NCBI GenBank assembly: GCA_030066475.1
Contig: JASJBO010000304.1
Span: 1 to 8,970, forward strand
Direction of reading: 5' to 3'
Origin: Myxococcota bacterium
GTDB lineage: Bacteria; Myxococcota_A; UBA9160; PR03
Length of the DNA: 8,970 nt
Shown: in pieces, positions 5,661 through 8,970 of the stretch
Position numbering within the stretch: the stretch's first letter is position 1
Layout: each line of letters begins with the position of its first letter
Program-made: the position numbers and the translations under genes
The notes under the pieces: model-generated
Seen by the model: only the letters and a program-made list of their open reading frames with translations
What the model was told of the DNA's origin: nothing
Database searches by the model: none

Positions 5661-7395
5661 GGAGCTCGAGTGCGCGGCGACCACGGAGGCCGCCAGCATC
5701 GGAGCCAACCGGGGCCCGATCCGCGACGATCAGTCTCTCTGCGCCCAGTGGACGCTCGAGCCGATTCCGAACCTGCTCGGCAGCCAGGGGCGGCGCTACT
5801 TCGTCTCGGACCTCACACGCGAGCTCCACGGCCTGAAGGGCGGCGCGATTCGAGACGAGGACCTGCTGCAGGCGGTGAGCGACAACTTCTTCGAGCTGTA
5901 TCGCTTCGGCGTGCTGCAGACCTCGCTGAAGGCCAACTCCGTCTACTCCGAAGCCTACGAGCTGCGCGTGCTGCAGATCGACCTCCGCTACTCCTCCCTC
6001 GACCTCTGCCTCCTCGGTGTCCAGGCCGATGGCAGCGTCGATCCGGTCGAGGCCGTGGCCACGAAGACCTTCCTTCGCAGCTTCCTGAACGAGCCGCAGC
6101 TCGATGCGGGCGGCCAGACCCTCCGCATCCAGCACGCGCCGCTCTACCGCGAGCTCGCGGTGCCCGACGGAGCGGGGGGCTTCCACACCCTCACCTCCAG
6201 CTTCGAGCAAGGTCTCGACCAGATCTTCACGACCCTGCTGCTCACCGGTGACGTCGAGGACGGAGGTCTCGGGATCTACGATGCGATCTGGCCCGACGCA
6301 AAGGTGTTGGACGAGGCGCCGTACCACGAGTCCGGGAAGCCCGGCGTGAAGCCGCTGGCGCTGTTCCTGACCCCGTCCCCCGGCGGCCCGACCGGCGAGC
6401 GCTGGGGCACGTTCCCGACGAACTTCACGGTCACCGCGGCGCTCGGAAGCATTCTCGGCTGGGGAGGCGGCACCCTCTGGATCTCGGCCGGAGGCAACGA
6501 GCAGGGCGGCGCGATGTACCGCCGCGACTTCCTGAACATCGTGCCCCAGTACCTGCTGGGCCCGAATCGCGCCAACGGGAGCCAAGCGCCCATGGGCGTC
6601 ATGCCGGACGGGACCCTCCAGACGGAGATGCTGAGCGCCCTCACCGCGCGGCCGCTCGACATCGGAGCCCCGCACTGGTGCAACGAGTTCGATTCGGAGG
6701 ACGAGACCCTACGCGCCGCCTGCCGCAGCTTCGTGAAGAACACGACGACGCTCCAGGCGATCGAGACGCTGCAGCACGGCCTCGGCTACATGCACGCCCC
6801 CGAGCCGCGCAAGCGCTTCCACTACGACGGCGAGACGTCGAGCATCGCCCGGCTCTACGAGCTCCTGCAGGATCCCGACGACGTGGCCGGCCAGCTGCTG
6901 CACGGGATCGTCAACCAGTACACGACGGCGGGAATCTCGACGGTCTGGGGACAGATCACCTCCGAGTGGAACGGCGTCGGCCCGGCGGCCGGAATGCAGG
7001 CGAGCCTGATGCGTTCGCACGCCCGCGAAGAGCTGGCCGCCGCCGAGCGGTGGCTCGAGTACGCCGCGGACCGGCTCGACTCGGCGCCGAATCGGGCTGC
7101 GCGGCGACTCCTGCGTTCGGCGGTCGGGGTCCACGGGCGCGCCGTCCGGAGCTACGACCGCTGGGAGTACCGCAGGGCGATTCGCCAGGCGGGGCGGATG
7201 CTCTCGCTGATCGACCGCGCTCTGGGCGAGCTCGGCGAGCCCGATCGGATCCACGACCCGCTCGCCCTGTCGGACCGGCAGAAGCGTTTCGAGGCCCGGC
7301 CGCATCGGGTCACGCTCGAGTCGCTGCGGAGCGCGGCCGACCGCTGGGACGCCGAGACCTATCGCGAGGGCCGGGACCAGATCGGCGGTCACTAG
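5659..7395 (+). CDS. Unrecognised large protein, probably missing its native N-terminus
   Basis: Codon use shows real coding sequence to the TAG at 7393-7395, but the start is doubtful. The frame is open from 5590 and its only early candidate start is TTG 5659, inside the truncated REP-like element and with no ribosome site. The first in-frame ATG is near residue 290. The chain from TTG is 578 residues with no signal peptide. It starts AATTEAASIGANRGP after a few residues, which resembles the beginning of a mature exported protein. There is a mixed strand/helix region to about 400, with a Gly-rich stretch GWGGGTLWISAGGNEQGG near 270-287 and paired cysteines (HWC, RAAC) near 330-350. A helical, Arg-rich C-terminal part follows (about 455-540, e.g. 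GRAVRSYDRWEYRRAIRQAG). No known family was recognised. The sequence supports either a 5'-truncated gene or use of a weak TTG start. Confidence 0.65.
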   Translation: MELECAATTEAASIGANRGPIRDDQSLCAQWTLEPIPNLLGSQGRRYFVSDLTRELHGLKGGAIRDEDLLQAVSDNFFELYRFGVLQTSLKANSVYSEAYELRVLQIDLRYSSLDLCLLGVQADGSVDPVEAVATKTFLRSFLNEPQLDAGGQTLRIQHAPLYRELAVPDGAGGFHTLTSSFEQGLDQIFTTLLLTGDVEDGGLGIYDAIWPDAKVLDEAPYHESGKPGVKPLALFLTPSPGGPTGERWGTFPTNFTVTAALGSILGWGGGTLWISAGGNEQGGAMYRRDFLNIVPQYLLGPNRANGSQAPMGVMPDGTLQTEMLSALTARPLDIGAPHWCNEFDSEDETLRAACRSFVKNTTTLQAIETLQHGLGYMHAPEPRKRFHYDGETSSIARLYELLQDPDDVAGQLLHGIVNQYTTAGISTVWGQITSEWNGVGPAAGMQASLMRSHAREELAAAERWLEYAADRLDSAPNRAARRLLRSAVGVHGRAVRSYDRWEYRRAIRQAGRMLSLIDRALGELGEPDRIHDPLALSDRQKRFEARPHRVTLESLRSAADRWDAETYREGRDQIGGH

Positions 7396-7596
7396 CAGGC
7401 TGGAGTGGCTCGATTGCGTCGTCGACCGGGGATCGTGTGGCCAGCGATGCGCTTGCGGCAGCACGAATTCGATCGCCGCTTTCAGCAAGTCACCAGGGCG
7501 CGCTCTGAAGAGACGTCCGTCGTCCACCATGGGCGGACCAGCGGAGCGCTGCGAGACGATCTCCGACAGTGTACTTCGAGCCGAGGCCCAGGAGAG
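7396..7596. other. Spacer between the 5659 frame and the toxin-antitoxin promoter
   Basis: No gene with a ribosome site or recognisable product was found. A 76-codon frame at 7405-7635 runs through the toxin promoter and lacks the codon pattern of its neighbours. No terminator hairpin stands out after 7395. Confidence 0.5.
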
Positions 7597-7623
7597 TTGA
7601 CTGGGTGCATCAAAATTGATACT
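7597..7623 (+). promoter_or_regulatory. Predicted promoter of the toxin-antitoxin operon
   Basis: The -35 TTGACT (7597-7602, 5 of 6 matches) and -10 GATACT (7618-7623, 4 of 6) are 15 nt apart, slightly short of the ideal 17. The AT-rich patch at 7609-7621 stands out from its GC-rich surroundings. A start site 7 nt after the -10 would fall at about 7630, next to the toxin GTG at 7632. Confidence 0.5.
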
Positions 7624-7626
7624 CCC
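7603..7626. promoter_or_regulatory. Palindromic operator overlapping the -10, probable HigA-type site
   Basis: The arms GGGTGCATCAA (7603-7613) and TTGATACTCCC (7616-7626) flank a central AA and match at 9 of 11 positions, with a perfect ATCAA/TTGAT core. The site fills the gap between the -35 and the toxin start and covers the -10. This is where an XRE-type antitoxin, alone or with its toxin, would repress its own operon. Binding by the antitoxin at 7985-8287 is inferred from position and symmetry. Confidence 0.65.
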
Positions 7627-7631
7627 TGCGA

Positions 7632-7988
7632 GTGACCGACTCGGAGAAGCGCGTTCCGCTGGTCTTCTTCCGAACGGATACTGGGGCAGAGCCCGTGCGG
7701 GAGTGGCTGCTCGAGCTGCCGAAATCGGATCGCCGAATCGTGGGGGAGGGGTTGAAGCAGCTCGAGTACGGCTGGCCAATCGGGATGCCGCTGTGCCGAG
7801 TTCTTGGAGGCGGGCTATTCGAGCTCCGAGCTTCGTTGGCGACGAGGCGGATCGCTCGAGTGATCGTATGCATCTTCGAGAACGAGCTCTACGCCCTGCA
7901 CGGATTCATCAAGAAGAGCCAGAAAATGCCCGAGGCCGACCTGAGGCTGGCGCGAAGTCGGAAGCGCCAGCTGGAGAGAGCGAGATGA
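7632..7988 (+). CDS. higB: HigB/RelE-type toxin of the Gp49-like family
   Basis: The 118-aa protein matches the phage-derived Gp49-like (HigB/RelE superfamily) toxins over its whole length. It has the opening strand and helix PLVFFRTDTGAEPVREWLLE (9-28), GMPLCRVLGGGLFELR (51-66), the strand RIARVIVCIF (73-82) and the signature HGFIKKSQKMP (90-100), followed by a basic C-terminal helix. Members of this family cut mRNA on the ribosome. The conserved basic residues R66, K94 and K95 are present, so the toxin looks intact. The GTG start at 7632 has no ribosome site; it lies close to the predicted transcription start, so translation may be leaderless. The toxin gene comes first and overlaps the antitoxin start by 4 nt (ATGA, 7985-7988), which couples their translation. 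The symbol is used by family similarity. Confidence 0.92.
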   Translation: MTDSEKRVPLVFFRTDTGAEPVREWLLELPKSDRRIVGEGLKQLEYGWPIGMPLCRVLGGGLFELRASLATRRIARVIVCIFENELYALHGFIKKSQKMPEADLRLARSRKRQLERAR

Positions 7989-8287
7989 GCAAGAAGAGGT
8001 CGAATCCCCACCGCGGCTCGTCCCTGGACGACTTCCTCGAGCAGGAAGGCATCCTCGAGGACGCCACCGCCAAGGCGGTCAAGAGGACCCTCGCCTGGCA
8101 GCTCGCCGAGGCGATGAAGGAGCAGCGCGTCACCAAGGCGGCGCTCGCCCGGAAGATGAACACGAGCCGAGCCCAGCTCGATCGCCTGCTGGACCCGGAG
8201 AATCAATCGGTGACGTTGAAGACCCTGGCTCGGGCCGCGGAAATCCTGGGAATGCGCCTGCGGATCGACCTGGTCGACGCCGCCTGA
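7985..8287 (+). CDS. higA: XRE-family antitoxin, HigA-type
   Basis: The 100-aa protein carries an N-terminal extension (residues 1-35, SSLDDFLEQEGILEDATAKA) and a helix-turn-helix of the XRE/Cro type (about 36-85). Within it are WQLAEAMKEQRVTKAALARK, the recognition part NTSRAQLDRLLDPENQSVTL and the closing helix LARAAEILGMRLRI. This layout is standard for antitoxins partnered with Gp49-like toxins. The N-terminal part would wrap the toxin, and the DNA-binding part would repress the operon at the palindrome 7603-7626. The ATG overlaps the toxin stop (ATGA). The gene is intact, and the pair is the typical reversed order (toxin first) of the higBA group. Confidence 0.92.
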   Translation: MSKKRSNPHRGSSLDDFLEQEGILEDATAKAVKRTLAWQLAEAMKEQRVTKAALARKMNTSRAQLDRLLDPENQSVTLKTLARAAEILGMRLRIDLVDAA

Positions 8288-8509
8288 GCCCGGTGGCAGG
8301 GGAGCCGGCTCGACCTCCTGAGTCGCGAGCCAGCGTTCAGGGTCGCGACGGTGACGCGAGGTTTCACCGGCTCGAGACGATGCCTTGGGGGAATCCGCCG
8401 AGCGGCTCCGGCGCCCCGGCTCCCGGGACACGTCTCGACCTGGCACCCGAGCGCCGCGGACACAGGTATCTTGCCTGGAGCGCGACGGACCGCGTTCGGG
8501 AGAAGGCGT
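8288..8509. other. Intergenic region before the membrane sensor
   Basis: No gene was seen. A GAGCCGGCTC palindrome (8302-8311) lies 14 nt after the antitoxin stop and could take part in transcript ending. A GGTGA/TCACC pair follows near 8350-8369. No clear promoter for the next gene was found. Confidence 0.45.
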
Positions 8510-8970
8510 GTGGGGATACGGCTCTCCAGGAGTCGCCGGGAGCCGCAGATCGTCGCGGGGGCGATCGCTGCGATCGTGATCCTCGGGCTCGCTTCCGGCT
8601 GGGGCGCCAGCCGGATTCTCGAGGAGCGCCGAGCCGAGATCGGCGAGGCGCTGGCGACGGTGCTCGAAACGACCCAACAGGCACTCTCGAGCTGGGCCGC
8701 CGAGCATCGGGCGGCCGCCGAGGTGTGGGCGAGTGCCCCAGAGCTGGCGAGGTGGACCGCGCGGCTGCTCGAGGAGGAGCGCGCCGCCGAAGCGCTGATC
8801 GCGAGCCCCGCGCAGCGGGGGATCCGCGCGCTGCTGACGCCCGTGCTCGAGACGAAGGGCTACCTCGGCTTCTTCGTGATCGCGCCCGATCACACCAGCC
8901 TCGCCTCGAGCCGTGACGCGAACATCGGCAGCCCGAATCTCCTCGCCCGGCCACAGGAGCGAAAGCTGGC
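8510..8970 (+). CDS. N-terminal part of a membrane sensor with a CACHE-like extracytoplasmic domain (runs off window)
   Basis: The open frame from GTG 8510 continues without a stop to the window end (152 residues visible). A site GGGAG at 8498-8502 lies 7 nt before the start. A basic N-terminus (GIRLSRSRRE) is followed by one membrane helix (about residues 14-34, IVAGAIAAIVILGLASGWGA). A coiled, Ala/Glu-rich stretch (36-100) follows, then GYLGFFVIAPDHTSLASSRD (116-135) with ANIGSPNLLA. That last part is the typical strand-turn of a double-CACHE sensor domain preceding a second membrane helix. Such N-termini belong to sensor kinases, nucleotide cyclases, phosphatases or chemoreceptors; the output domain lies beyond the window. 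The start could also be TTG 8471, but without a better ribosome site. Confidence 0.75.
   Translation, partial: MGIRLSRSRREPQIVAGAIAAIVILGLASGWGASRILEERRAEIGEALATVLETTQQALSSWAAEHRAAAEVWASAPELARWTARLLEEERAAEALIASPAQRGIRALLTPVLETKGYLGFFVIAPDHTSLASSRDANIGSPNLLARPQERKL

Noticed and set aside
2211..5708. Two long antisense frames (566 and 576 codons) opposite the LuxR gene
   Set aside because: The plus strand carries intact Walker A, Walker B and LuxR helix-turn-helix motifs; the antisense products show no recognisable domain.
7405..7635. 76-codon frame before the toxin
   Set aside because: It runs through the toxin promoter and operator, has no ribosome site, and has no recognisable product.
8293..8916. 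207-codon frame over the start of the sensor gene
   Set aside because: It is an Arg/Ala-rich shadow of the frame starting at 8510, which has the membrane helix and CACHE signature.

Overview
The window is high-GC bacterial DNA. Coding frames end almost every codon in G or C, and long antisense shadow frames are common. The gene content (large MalT-type LuxR regulators, exported proteins of unknown function, a C-terminal CxxCH protein, a CACHE-like membrane sensor, and remnants of a B-lectin gene and a CadC-type winged-helix gene) fits a deltaproteobacterial or Myxococcota-like genome. That assignment is an inference from gene style; there is no marker gene. No phage, CRISPR, rRNA or tRNA was seen.

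Left part (1-2418): the window opens inside a decayed copy of the tail of a MalT-type LuxR gene. It is followed by a GC-rich hairpin and a REP-like element, then an exported NTF2/SnoaL-like protein (647-1105), a second REP-like element (1140-1187), and an exported protein that ends in a c-type heme motif (1261-2364) and is closed by a strong hairpin (2385-2418).

Middle (2419-5660): a scar region in which the intact start of a winged-helix regulator gene runs directly into the last repeat of a B-lectin gene. Next come a 50-bp imperfect inverted repeat and the intact 893-aa LuxR/MalT-type regulator (2919-5600). The tail of this regulator is about 90% identical by eye to the pseudogene at the window start. 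Its 38-nt 3' flank, including the hairpin, is identical to that of the pseudogene.

Right part (5661-8970): a 578-codon unrecognised frame has no convincing start and begins exactly where the third REP-like element is cut short, so it is probably a beheaded exported protein. It is followed by a HigB/HigA-type toxin-antitoxin pair with a clear palindromic operator and a possibly leaderless promoter, and then the 5' part of a membrane sensor that runs off the window.

Taken together, 1-1105 and 2919-7395 look like two paralogous units of the form 'LuxR regulator - hairpin - REP-like element - exported protein'. In the first unit the regulator has died; in the second the exported protein has lost its head. 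The layout suggests, but does not prove, that the LuxR proteins control the exported proteins. The toxin-antitoxin pair is an independent accessory module.
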